Shown piece after piece: positions 40,084-47,477 of a DNA stretch of 64,000 bases (position 1 is its first letter; each line of letters opens with the position of its first letter). Under the pieces are notes generated by a model that saw only the letters and a list, made by a program, of their open reading frames with translations, was not told where the DNA came from and ran no database searches. Where the stretch lies: positions 372,001-436,000 of the forward strand of contig NZ_JABBGE010000001.1 of assembly GCF_012927245.1 (NCBI RefSeq), written 5' to 3'. This stretch comes from Streptomyces sp. R302. Its GTDB lineage: Bacteria; Actinomycetota; Actinomycetes; Streptomycetales; Streptomycetaceae. Position numbers and translations under genes: made by a program.

Positions 40084-41025
40084 GTGGCGACAGTTGAGCG
40101 ATGGTCCGGACTGGAGGTCCGGGCCTTACGCGAGGCATCGCGGATGAGTACGGAGGAGTTCGCGGCACGCCTCGGTGTCAGCGACCGCATGGTGTCCAAG
40201 TGGGAATCACGCAAGGACACGATCCGGCTCAGGCAGGTGAACCAAGCGGCTCTGGACACACTTCTCGCCGGCTCCACCCCCGACGTCCACGAGCGGTTCG
40301 CGAGCCTCGCCCGCTCGCTGGGCACGGTGCTCCCCACACAGGAAACCCCAAGCCCAGGGCCCCAGCCTCAGCAGCACCAGGTCCGCCATCCTCGCGACGG
40401 CAAGAAGATGGCCTTGGTCGAGGCCGGCACGTTCCTGTGCGGCGAGAAGAACGAGCCTGTCTGGCTCCCGTCCTTCTACATCGACGTCTTCCCGGTCACC
40501 AACAACGACTACGCGCGCTTCGTGGCCGCCACCGGCCACGAGCCGCCCCAGCACTGGCACCGCGGCAAGTGCCCCGAGGCCATCCTCGATCACCCGGTGG
40601 TCTTCGTGACCTGGCACGACGCCTCGGCGTACGCGGCGTGGGCGGGCAAGGAGCTGCCGACCGCCCAGCAATGGGAGAAGGCGGCCCGTGGCACGCGCGG
40701 CGATGCATACCCATGGGGCAACAACGCCACCCCGGCCAAGTGCAACTCCCGCGAGAGCGGCATCGGCTCCACGACCCCGGTGAGCCGCTACCACAGCGGA
40801 GTCTCCCCCTACGGCGTCTACGACCTGTGCGGCAACACCTGGGAGTGGTGCTCGACCCGCTCCGAGCCAGGCCGCTACGAGCTCAAGGCCGGCGCCTGGA
40901 CCAGCCCCTTCGCCCGCGCCACACCCGCCGTCTTCAACGACGCCTCCACGGAGATGCTCGACGACGACACGGGGTTCCGTTGTGCGGTTTCCGCCAGTGC
41001 CATGGCAGCACTGCTGGGCGGCTGA
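40084..41025 (+). CDS. XRE-family HTH / SUMF1 (formylglycine-generating-like) fusion protein, TTA codon
   Basis: 313 residues. Residues about 10-65 are an XRE helix-turn-helix (LREASRMSTEEFAARLGVSD, then MVSKWESRKD); a Pro/Gln linker follows; residues 110-305 are a SUMF1 domain (FYIDVFPVTNNDYARFVAAT, LPTAQQWEKAARGT, YPWGNN, CGNTWEW, DTGFRC). The paired active-site cysteines of true formylglycine-generating enzymes are absent, so it is probably not a sulfatase activator but a regulator with a SUMF1 ligand or effector domain. Leu15 is TTA (40126-40128). GTG 40084 behind AAGGAG. Confidence 0.88.
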   Translation: MATVERWSGLEVRALREASRMSTEEFAARLGVSDRMVSKWESRKDTIRLRQVNQAALDTLLAGSTPDVHERFASLARSLGTVLPTQETPSPGPQPQQHQVRHPRDGKKMALVEAGTFLCGEKNEPVWLPSFYIDVFPVTNNDYARFVAATGHEPPQHWHRGKCPEAILDHPVVFVTWHDASAYAAWAGKELPTAQQWEKAARGTRGDAYPWGNNATPAKCNSRESGIGSTTPVSRYHSGVSPYGVYDLCGNTWEWCSTRSEPGRYELKAGAWTSPFARATPAVFNDASTEMLDDDTGFRCAVSASAMAALLGG

Positions 41026-41064
41026 TCGGATCCGCGATGGCCCTTCCGCGTGCCCAGGGGCGCG

Positions 41065-42411
41065 TCAGGATTCCGTCGCCACCGGGCCGACGCCTGCTGT
41101 TTCCGCGTTGCGGCGGGTTTTGGCCCAGCCGGTGCGGCCGCGGAGGAGGCGGATGAAGCCGCGGGTGGAGACGAGGAACAGGTGGTAGGCGTAGAGCCAG
41201 AGGGCGAGGCCCCAGAGGAGGCCCTTGAGGCGGGAGCGGTCGGGGGCGAACTCGCGGCGGTAGACCGGGCCCCACAGGACGAAGGGGACGATCGAGAGGA
41301 GTGCGAGGGCGAGGGCGAGGGGCCAGGCGGCGAGGACGACCTCGGCCGCGCTGCCGCCGAGGACGAGCGCGACCAGCATGACGGCGGTCAGCAGCAGGGT
41401 CGCCAGGTGCGCGAGCGGCTGGAAGAAGGTGTAGAGGGACTCCAGGACGCCCCGGGCCCGGTAGTGCCGGGAGGAGACGATCCGGCCGGTGTAGCGGACG
41501 CAGGCGATGTTGCCCTGCGCCCAGCGGGTGCGCTGGGTGAGGAAGCGGCGGGTGTACGGCAGCGCCTCCTGGCTCACCCAGGTGTCGTGGACGTGGGTGA
41601 CCCTGTAGCCGGCGAGCCGCATGTGCAGGCCGAGTTCGTAGTCCTCCAGGAGGGCGTCCCGCTGCCAGGGGCGGCGTTCGGCGGCGGCGATCCGGTCGAG
41701 CGCGGTGAGGCGGGTGAACTGGCCGTTGCCGCCGAGGCCGACGGAGCCGGTGCGGACGCGCAGCAGCTGCATCGCGGTGTTGGAGACGGCGAACTCCGCG
41801 TCCTGCATGCGGATCAGGAGGCGGGCGTACGTGTTGGCGAGCCGGCCCCGGTCGGGCAGCGGGCGCTCGTCGTCGACGTTCCGCATCCGGACGCCGATCT
41901 GCACGCCGCCCATGTCCGGGTCGCCGAACGCGTCCGGGCCGCTGACCCGGGCCAGGGCGTCGGGGGAGACCTGGCCGTCGGCGTCGACGACGCAGACGAC
42001 CACCCGGGCGCGGTCGGTGCCGGCCGGCAGGTGCGCGTTCAGCGCGTCGTAGGCGGCGTTGAGCGCCGCGCCCTTGCCGACGCGGGCGTCGGGGCGGTGG
42101 CGGGAGACCAGGTGGACGCGGGGGTCGCGGGCGCGCATCGAGGTGACGATCGGGGCGGTCAGGTCGTCGCTGGCGTCGTCGATGACCCAGACGTGCCCGG
42201 CGGGGAAGTCGGCGCGCAGCCGGGCGACGGTGGTGGCGATCACGGCCTCCTCGTCGCGGCAGGGCACGAAGAAGTGCCAGTCGTACGCGGCGGGTTCGCC
42301 CGGCTCGGTGGGCCTGCGGCGGGCGTACGCGTGCCGGGCCCCGGCCCAGTACACGAGGAAGCCGCCGAGGAGGAGGAACGGGAAGGCGTAGAGGAGGAGT
42401 TGGAGGCTCAT
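41065..42411 (-). CDS. processive family 2 glycosyltransferase, membrane-bound (cellulose/hyaluronan-synthase-like)
   Basis: 448 residues. One N-terminal membrane helix, a cytoplasmic GT-2 domain (HFFVPCRDEEAVIATTV, VIDDASDD, VVDADGQ, LLEDYELGLHM) with the processive signature QRTRW, and three or four C-terminal membrane helices. Such enzymes polymerise and extrude a polysaccharide. ATG 42411; its leader is almost pure pyrimidine, with GGAG 13 nt before the start. Downstream of the UDP-GlcNAc 2-epimerase gene, which could supply its sugar. Confidence 0.9.
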   Translation of the reverse strand: MSLQLLLYAFPFLLLGGFLVYWAGARHAYARRRPTEPGEPAAYDWHFFVPCRDEEAVIATTVARLRADFPAGHVWVIDDASDDLTAPIVTSMRARDPRVHLVSRHRPDARVGKGAALNAAYDALNAHLPAGTDRARVVVCVVDADGQVSPDALARVSGPDAFGDPDMGGVQIGVRMRNVDDERPLPDRGRLANTYARLLIRMQDAEFAVSNTAMQLLRVRTGSVGLGGNGQFTRLTALDRIAAAERRPWQRDALLEDYELGLHMRLAGYRVTHVHDTWVSQEALPYTRRFLTQRTRWAQGNIACVRYTGRIVSSRHYRARGVLESLYTFFQPLAHLATLLLTAVMLVALVLGGSAAEVVLAAWPLALALALLSIVPFVLWGPVYRREFAPDRSRLKGLLWGLALWLYAYHLFLVSTRGFIRLLRGRTGWAKTRRNAETAGVGPVATES

Positions 42412-42426
42412 GGGGGCGGACTCCGG

Positions 42427-42468
42427 TGGGGGCAGGAGGGGGAGGGGAGGGGGAGGGGGAGAGGGAGT
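42427..42468 (+). repeat. G-run tract (G-quadruplex potential) between wecB and the glycosyltransferase
   Basis: About 40 nt of almost pure purine on the plus strand with seven runs of three or more G (GGGGGAGGGGAGGGGGAG core). It lies between wecB and the glycosyltransferase, both on the minus strand, so the transcript carries the C-rich copy and the template strand the G-runs. Confidence 0.6.
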
Positions 42469-43610
42469 CAGGCGGCCATCGCGTGGGACGCGGCCGGGAC
42501 CGCGCGCTCCTTGGCGAGGTGCGCGGTGAGGGTCGCGATCCGCTGCGAGGCGGTGCCGTCGCCGTACGGGCTGGGGAGCGCGGCGAGGCGGCGCAGGCCG
42601 AGCGGGCCCTCGTCGAGGCGGGCGCGGACGGCGGCGCCGATCCGCGGGCCGGGGGCGACGAGTTCGGCGAAGTCGGCCAGGGCCTCGGGGCGTTCGGTGG
42701 AGCGGCGGACGACGATCAGCGGGCGGCCGAGGACCGTGGTCTCCTCCTGGACGCCGCCGGAGTCGGAGACGAGGACGGCCGCGTGCCGGGCGAGCGCCAG
42801 GAAGGTGCCGTAGCCGGCGGGCGGGAGGACGGTGACGGCGTCGAGGAGTCCGCCCAGTCCGGCCGCGTCGATCCGGGCCCGGGTGCGGGGGTGGAGCGGG
42901 AGGACGACCGGGAGCCGGTCCGCGAGGGCGGCGAGCTCGGTGAGGACGGCGCGCAGCGCCTCGCGGTCGTCGGTGTTCTCGGGGCGGTGCACGGTGGCCA
43001 GGACGTAGCCGTCGGCGGTCAGGCCGTGCGCGGCGAGCAGCCGGGCCCGCTCCCCTGCGGGCGGCAGGTGGTCGCGTACGGCTTCGACGACCGGGTTGCC
43101 GGTGACCGCGATCCGCTCCTCGGGGAGGCCCTCGGCGAGCAGCAGCGCGCGGTTGTCGGGGGTGGCGGCGCACAGCACGTCGGCGAGGCGGTCGATGAGG
43201 ACCCGGTTGTGCTCCTCGGGCATGGCCCGGTCGTGGCTGCGGAGCCCGGCCTCGACGTGGACGAGCGGCAGGTCGCGGGCGTTGGCGGCGAGCGCGCCGG
43301 CGAGGGCGGCGTTGGTGTCGCCCTGGACGATCACGGCGAGCGGCGGTTCGGTGGCGAAGAGCCCGTCGAGGGCGCCGAGCGCGGCGGCGACCTGGACGGC
43401 GCGGGGGCGGCCGCCGACGCCGGTGAGGTACTCCGGCTCGGGCAGCCCGAGCTCGGTCAGGAAGCCGCCCGACAGCTCCTCGTCGTAGTGCTGTCCGGTG
43501 TGGACGACCCGGGCGGCGGGCCCGAGGATCCGGATGAGCTCGGCGAGCTTGACCAGCTCGGGGCGGGTACCGAGGACGAGGGCGACGCTGCGGGCGGGAA
43601 GGGTGTGCAT
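42468..43610 (-). CDS. wecB: UDP-N-acetylglucosamine 2-epimerase (non-hydrolysing)
   Basis: 380 residues. Interconverts UDP-GlcNAc and UDP-ManNAc. Family motifs: VLGTRPELVKLAELIR at the start, HTGQHYDEEL, VQGDTNAALAGALAA, HVEAGLRS, PEEHNR, DSGGVQEETTVLGRP and VRRSTERPEA; normal length. ATG 43610. Adjacent to the processive glycosyltransferase, so a ManNAc-containing surface polymer is the plausible product. Confidence 0.93.
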   Translation of the reverse strand: MHTLPARSVALVLGTRPELVKLAELIRILGPAARVVHTGQHYDEELSGGFLTELGLPEPEYLTGVGGRPRAVQVAAALGALDGLFATEPPLAVIVQGDTNAALAGALAANARDLPLVHVEAGLRSHDRAMPEEHNRVLIDRLADVLCAATPDNRALLLAEGLPEERIAVTGNPVVEAVRDHLPPAGERARLLAAHGLTADGYVLATVHRPENTDDREALRAVLTELAALADRLPVVLPLHPRTRARIDAAGLGGLLDAVTVLPPAGYGTFLALARHAAVLVSDSGGVQEETTVLGRPLIVVRRSTERPEALADFAELVAPGPRIGAAVRARLDEGPLGLRRLAALPSPYGDGTASQRIATLTAHLAKERAVPAASHAMAA

Positions 43611-43706
43611 GCCCTCGACGGTGGCCGGGGCGGGTGGCGGGGGCCGGTGGCGGATGGTTGCCGGACGGTTGCTCAGGCCGTTCCGGGCGGTTTCGTGACG
43701 GTGGGC

Positions 43707-43724
43707 CCGGGACCTTCGTCCCGG
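43707..43724. terminator. hairpin downstream of the response-regulator gene
   Basis: CCGGGAC-cttc-GTCCCGG, a 7-bp stem on a tetraloop between the response regulator (ending at 43777) and wecB; terminator-like but without a T run. Confidence 0.55.
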
Positions 43725-43738
43725 ACCCCGGTGTTCTC

Positions 43739-43780
43739 CGTCACCGTCACCGTCACCGTCACCGTCACCGTCACCGTCAC
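43739..43780. repeat. (CGTCAC)7 microsatellite overlapping the response-regulator stop codon
   Basis: Seven perfect tandem copies of a 6-bp unit; the minus strand reads GTGACG repeatedly, and the TGA stop of the response-regulator gene is inside the first copy. Copy-number change would not alter the protein because the stop lies at the edge of the array. Confidence 0.9.
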
Positions 43781-44460
43781 CCGGAGTCGTAGCGGTAGCC
43801 GAGGCCGCGGACGGACTCGATCGGGTCGCGGGAGTGCGGCCCGCCCGCGTACCGCAGCTTCCGGCGCAGCCGCAGTACGCCGAACTTCACCCGGTCGCGG
43901 CCGACGGCGGAGGCGTCGTCCCACACCTGGTCGAGCAGTTGCTCGGTGGTGACGACCCGGCCGCGGTTGCGGACCAGGAGCTGCAGGAGGCGGTACTCGA
44001 TGTCGCTGAGCCGGACCTCGGCGCCCAGCCAGAGCGCGGAGCGGCGCTCGGGCACGAGGCGGAGGTCCTCCTCGACGGTCTCGCCGGCCCAGGCGCCCGG
44101 TCCGGTACGCCGGAGGAGGGCGTCGATCCGGGCGAGCAGCTCGGCCTGGGCGAACGGTTTCACCAGGTAGTCGTCGGCGCCGGAGCGCAGCCCCCTGACC
44201 CGGTCGTCGACCTCGCCGAGGCCGGAGAGGACGAGGACCGGAAGATCGCTCATGTCCCGGGTGCGGTCGAGCACCTCCCAGCCGTCGAGGCCCGGCAGGA
44301 CCAGGTCGAGCACCATCAGTGCGGGGCGCTCGGCGAAGAGCAGCCGCAGCGCCTCGCGGCCGTCGGCGGCGAGCGAGACGTCGTGTCCGCCACGGGTGAG
44401 CAGCACACGCAGCGCGAGCGCGAGATCGGCGTCGTCCTCGACGACGAGCAACCGGGTCAC
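43777..44460 (-). CDS. OmpR-type response regulator
   Basis: 227 residues. Receiver domain with the acidic pair in VVEDDADLA, the phospho-accepting Asp52 in MVLDLVLPG and Lys in DYLVKPF; C-terminal winged helix (VRLSDIEYRLLQLLVRNRGR, then VLRLRRKL and IESVRGLGYRY). GTG 44460 overlaps the stop codon of the histidine kinase gene (GTGA), so the pair is translationally coupled. Likely target: the adjacent glycosyltransferase/wecB genes, by position only. Confidence 0.93.
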   Translation of the reverse strand: MTRLLVVEDDADLALALRVLLTRGGHDVSLAADGREALRLLFAERPALMVLDLVLPGLDGWEVLDRTRDMSDLPVLVLSGLGEVDDRVRGLRSGADDYLVKPFAQAELLARIDALLRRTGPGAWAGETVEEDLRLVPERRSALWLGAEVRLSDIEYRLLQLLVRNRGRVVTTEQLLDQVWDDASAVGRDRVKFGVLRLRRKLRYAGGPHSRDPIESVRGLGYRYDSG

Positions 44461-46109
44461 GGTCCGGGGTCCGGGCCGTCCGCCGCGCCGCCGGGCCGAG
44501 CAAGCCCCTCGACGCCCGGCACCGGGAGACCGGCCGCGCCGGGTCGCGTGAGGTCCACGGCGTCCGGCACTGGGAGGTCGGCCGCGCCGGTTCGCGGGCG
44601 TCGGCTGTCCGTCGTGCCGGTCCGCGCATCCCGGCTGTCCGTCGTGCCGGTCCGTGGGTCCTGACTGTCTGTCGTGCCGGTCCGTGGGTCCTGACTGTCT
44701 GTCGTGCCGGTTCGCGGGCGTCGGCTGTCCGTCGTGCCGGTCCACGCATCCCGGCTGTCCGTCGTGCCGGTCCGTGGGTCCTGACTGTCTGTCGTGCCGG
44801 GCTGCGGGCGTCGGCTGTCCGTCGTGCCGGTCCACGCATCCCAGCTGTCCGTCGTGCCGGTCCGTGCATCCCGGCTGTCTGCCGCGCCGGTCCGCGGGCC
44901 CCGGCTGTCCCTCGTACCGGTCCGTGGGTCGCAGACGTCCTGCGTGCTCGGTATCGGGAGGCGGAGGGTGAAGATCGCGCCCGGGCCGTCGGGGCGGTTG
45001 TGGACGGTGAGGGTGCCGTCGTGCAGCCGGATCGCCTCCCGGGCGGTCGCCAGGCCGAGGCCGGTGCCGGGGTAGCCGCCGCGCCGGGCGTTGGGGGCGC
45101 GGACGTACGGGGTGAAGACCTCCTCCTGGTACTCCAGCGGGACGCCGATCCCGGTGTCCCTCACCTGGACGGTCCAGTGGCCGTCCGACGGCCGCGCGGT
45201 CAGTTCCACCCGGCCGTCGGCGGGGGTGAACCGCAGCGCGTTGGCGACCAGCTCCTCCAGGGCGCCGGTGAGCAGCCAGCCGTCGGCGAGCAGCGGGGGG
45301 CCGCCGGCCGGGGCGTCGACGGTGAGGTACGGCCCCGCTCCGCCGGTCCGCTGGAGCGCCTCCAGGGCCACCCGTTCGACCAGCTCGGGGACGAGGACCC
45401 GGCCGCGCCGGGGCTCGGCGCGGCGCGGGTCCGGCGGGTCCTCGCCGGCGGCGGCCCGGGGCAGGGCGGCGGCGATCGAGGTCATCCGGCGGGCGTTGCG
45501 CAGGATCGCCTCCAGGTAGGAGGTCCGCTCCGGGTCGAGCGGGCCGCTCGCCGGGTCCAGGAGGAGCTCGGCGAAGCTGACGACGGTGGCGAGCGGGGTG
45601 CGCAGCTCGTGCAGGGCGCGGCCGGCGAAGGCGGTCCGCTCGTCGGTGAGCTCGGCGAGGCGGCGGACCCGCTGGTCGAGGTCGTCGCGGGCCTCGTGCC
45701 GGCGGGTGACGTCCTCGATGAGGAGCAGGTGCGCGGTGGCGCCGACGGGGGAGCGGCGGCGGCGCAGGATCCGCCCGTCCGCCAGGTGGTAGTCGGCGGT
45801 CCGGGTGACGGGGCCGTGGGCGCGGGCGTCGGCGAGGAAGCGGGCGCGTTCCTCCGGACGGGCGAGCAGCGCGGCGGCGTGGGCGAGGAGCCGCTCGCCG
45901 CCGTCCCGCCCGGTCGGGTCCAGGGCGTCGGGCAGTCGGAGCAGGGCGCGGAAGCGCCGGTTGGCCCTGAGGACCCGCGGGCCGTCGCCGACGACGGCGG
46001 CCGCCTGGGGCAGCGCGTCGAGGAGTTCCGCGACGGTCGGCTCCGCGACGGTCGGCTCCGCGACGGTCGGCTCCGCGACCGCCGGATCCGGGGGAGGGGA
46101 ATCGGACAC
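44457..46109 (-). CDS. PAS-domain histidine kinase with a repetitive C-terminal tail
   Basis: 550 residues, no membrane helix, so probably cytoplasmic. N-terminus with three VAEPT repeats, a PAS-like domain (about 28-135), DHp helix with His167 in RALHELRTPLA, then the ATPase domain: N box ELVANALRF, G1 DTGIGVP, G2 GTGLGLA, ending near residue 388. The last 160 residues are a low-complexity tail built mostly of ten-residue units, RTGTTDSRDA-like, encoded by 12 tandem 30-bp repeats. GTG 46109. Upstream partner of the coupled response regulator. Confidence 0.92.
   Translation of the reverse strand: MSDSPPPDPAVAEPTVAEPTVAEPTVAELLDALPQAAAVVGDGPRVLRANRRFRALLRLPDALDPTGRDGGERLLAHAAALLARPEERARFLADARAHGPVTRTADYHLADGRILRRRRSPVGATAHLLLIEDVTRRHEARDDLDQRVRRLAELTDERTAFAGRALHELRTPLATVVSFAELLLDPASGPLDPERTSYLEAILRNARRMTSIAAALPRAAAGEDPPDPRRAEPRRGRVLVPELVERVALEALQRTGGAGPYLTVDAPAGGPPLLADGWLLTGALEELVANALRFTPADGRVELTARPSDGHWTVQVRDTGIGVPLEYQEEVFTPYVRAPNARRGGYPGTGLGLATAREAIRLHDGTLTVHNRPDGPGAIFTLRLPIPSTQDVCDPRTGTRDSRGPRTGAADSRDARTGTTDSWDAWTGTTDSRRPQPGTTDSQDPRTGTTDSRDAWTGTTDSRRPRTGTTDSQDPRTGTTDSQDPRTGTTDSRDARTGTTDSRRPRTGAADLPVPDAVDLTRPGAAGLPVPGVEGLARPGGAADGPDPGP
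44589..44948 (-). repeat. 12 tandem 30-bp repeats inside the histidine kinase gene
   Basis: Units begin every 30 bp from 44589 to 44919 (core GGTCCGTGGGTCCTGACTGT with variants), imperfect, in frame, encoding R-T-G-T-T-D-S-[RQ]-[DR]-[AP] units. The period is a multiple of three, so copy-number change keeps the frame. Confidence 0.95.
46028..46080 (-). repeat. 15-bp repeats at the 5' end of the histidine kinase gene
   Basis: Three and a half copies of CCGCGACGGTCGGCT, in frame, encoding the VAEPT repeats at residues 11-28 of the kinase. Confidence 0.9.
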
Positions 46110-46210
46110 GTCTCCGAGTCAAACAGGTATGGGGACGAAGTGCCTGATCTCACAGCAGACGGGACTTCGGGTCCACGGCGCCGGGACCAAGGACCCTGGA
46201 TGATGGGGGC

Positions 46211-47350
46211 ATGCTCCGCTTCCCCACCGTCCCCGCGCTGCGCCGCCGCGCGGAGCGGTGGGCCGCCTCACCGCGCGCCCTGGACGTCGTCGCCGCGCTC
46301 AGCGCCTTCGCGCTGATGCTCCTCGACGTGCCGGGGCTCGCCCGCGGCGACAACTCGCTCACCGGCGCCACCGCCACCCTCGTCCTCGCCGCCGGCGCGT
46401 CCACCCTGGCCCTGCGCCGGCGGGCGCCCTGGGTGCCGTATCTCGTGGCGCTCGGCCTGATGGGCTGGCTGCACGAGGTGACCCTGATCCAGTTCGCGCT
46501 GTACTCGATCGGCCGCTTCCGGGGCCGGCGGGCCGCCGTCGCCGCCACCCTGCTCTACATCGGCGTGGCGTACGGCTACTTCCTGACGCCCGGCTGGCCC
46601 GTCCAGCACGGCGCCACGCTCAGCGACTTCCTCAGCCTCGTCGTCCCGATCGGCGTGCTCGCGGCCGGCGTCGGCATCGCCGCCCACCGCCACGACCTGG
46701 TCCGCGCCCTGGAGGTCCAGCGGCGCGAGGCCGCCGCCCGGCAGGCCGTCCAGGAGGAGCGGATCCAGGTCGGCCGGGACGTCCACGACCTGGTCGGCCG
46801 CGAGCTGACCGTCCTCGCGGTGCGGGCCGAGGTGCTCGCCGTACGGGCCAGGGGCGACGCCCACCAGAAGGACTTCGAGGAGCTCGCCGACACCGCCCGG
46901 CGCGCCCACCTCATGCTGAACGAGACGCTCGTGCGGCGCGCCGACCGGGAGGGCGCCACGCCCGGCCTGGAGGGGCTCGCGGACCTCGCCGAGGAGAGCG
47001 AGCGGATGGGCAGCCCGGTGGAGCTGGACGTGGCCGAGGAGGTGAAGGCGCTCTCGCCGCTGCGGCAGACCGCGGTGTACCGGGTGGTCCAGGAGTGCCT
47101 GACGAACGCGGCGAAGCACGCCCCGGGCCTGCCGGTCCGGGTCGTGATCGGCGTCGCGGGACCGGACCTGTGGATCGAGGTCCGCAACCCCCTCCCCGGG
47201 ACCCCGCCCGACCGCGCCCCCGTCTCCACCGGCACGGGCCTCGTCTCGATGGACGAACGCGTCGCCAGCATGGGCGGCACCCTCACGGCCGGCGAGAAGG
47301 ACGCCGCCTACGCGGTCCGCGCCGTCCTCCCCTCGGGCCTGCCGACCTGA
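46211..47350 (+). CDS. NarL-type sensor histidine kinase, orphan
   Basis: 379 residues. Four or five membrane helices in the first 150 residues, a short coiled coil (QRREAAARQAVQEERIQV), the HisKA_3 dimerisation helix with His192 in VGRDVHDLVGREL, then an ATPase domain (ECLTNAAKHAP; TGTGLVSMDERV). This group pairs with LuxR/NarL-type regulators, none of which is in the window; the neighbouring response regulator is OmpR-type and belongs to the other kinase. Divergent from that kinase across 101 bp. ATG 46211. Confidence 0.88.
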   Translation: MLRFPTVPALRRRAERWAASPRALDVVAALSAFALMLLDVPGLARGDNSLTGATATLVLAAGASTLALRRRAPWVPYLVALGLMGWLHEVTLIQFALYSIGRFRGRRAAVAATLLYIGVAYGYFLTPGWPVQHGATLSDFLSLVVPIGVLAAGVGIAAHRHDLVRALEVQRREAAARQAVQEERIQVGRDVHDLVGRELTVLAVRAEVLAVRARGDAHQKDFEELADTARRAHLMLNETLVRRADREGATPGLEGLADLAEESERMGSPVELDVAEEVKALSPLRQTAVYRVVQECLTNAAKHAPGLPVRVVIGVAGPDLWIEVRNPLPGTPPDRAPVSTGTGLVSMDERVASMGGTLTAGEKDAAYAVRAVLPSGLPT

Positions 47351-47354
47351 ACCG

Positions 47355-47398
47355 CCCCGCGAACGGCCCCCCGCCGGGCGCGGGGGCCGTTCGCGGGG
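47355..47398. terminator. terminator of the orphan histidine kinase
   Basis: 16-bp stem CCCCGCGAACGGCCCC with its complement, immediately after the kinase stop codon; marks the right edge of the accessory segment. Confidence 0.9.
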
Positions 47399-47477
47399 AG
47401 GGCAGGGCGGGTCCGCCGGATGCGCCGGGAGGGGTGGGTCCGTCGTCCTGTCGGTGCGGCTCCGTAGACTTGACCCC

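Noticed and set aside
40084..41025. Sulfatase-activating formylglycine-generating enzyme
   Set aside because: The SUMF1 fold is present, but the active-site cysteines and GGS motif are not, there is no sulfatase gene nearby, and an HTH is fused at the N-terminus.
44589..44948. Possible CRISPR array from regular 30-bp units
   Set aside because: The units are contiguous with no unique spacers, and all lie in frame within the histidine kinase gene; no cas genes are in the window.
35160..47440. Prophage or integrative element between valS and folC
   Set aside because: No integrase, transposase, att-like repeats or phage genes. The tRNA genes lie 9 kb away and look intact. I call it an accessory segment only.
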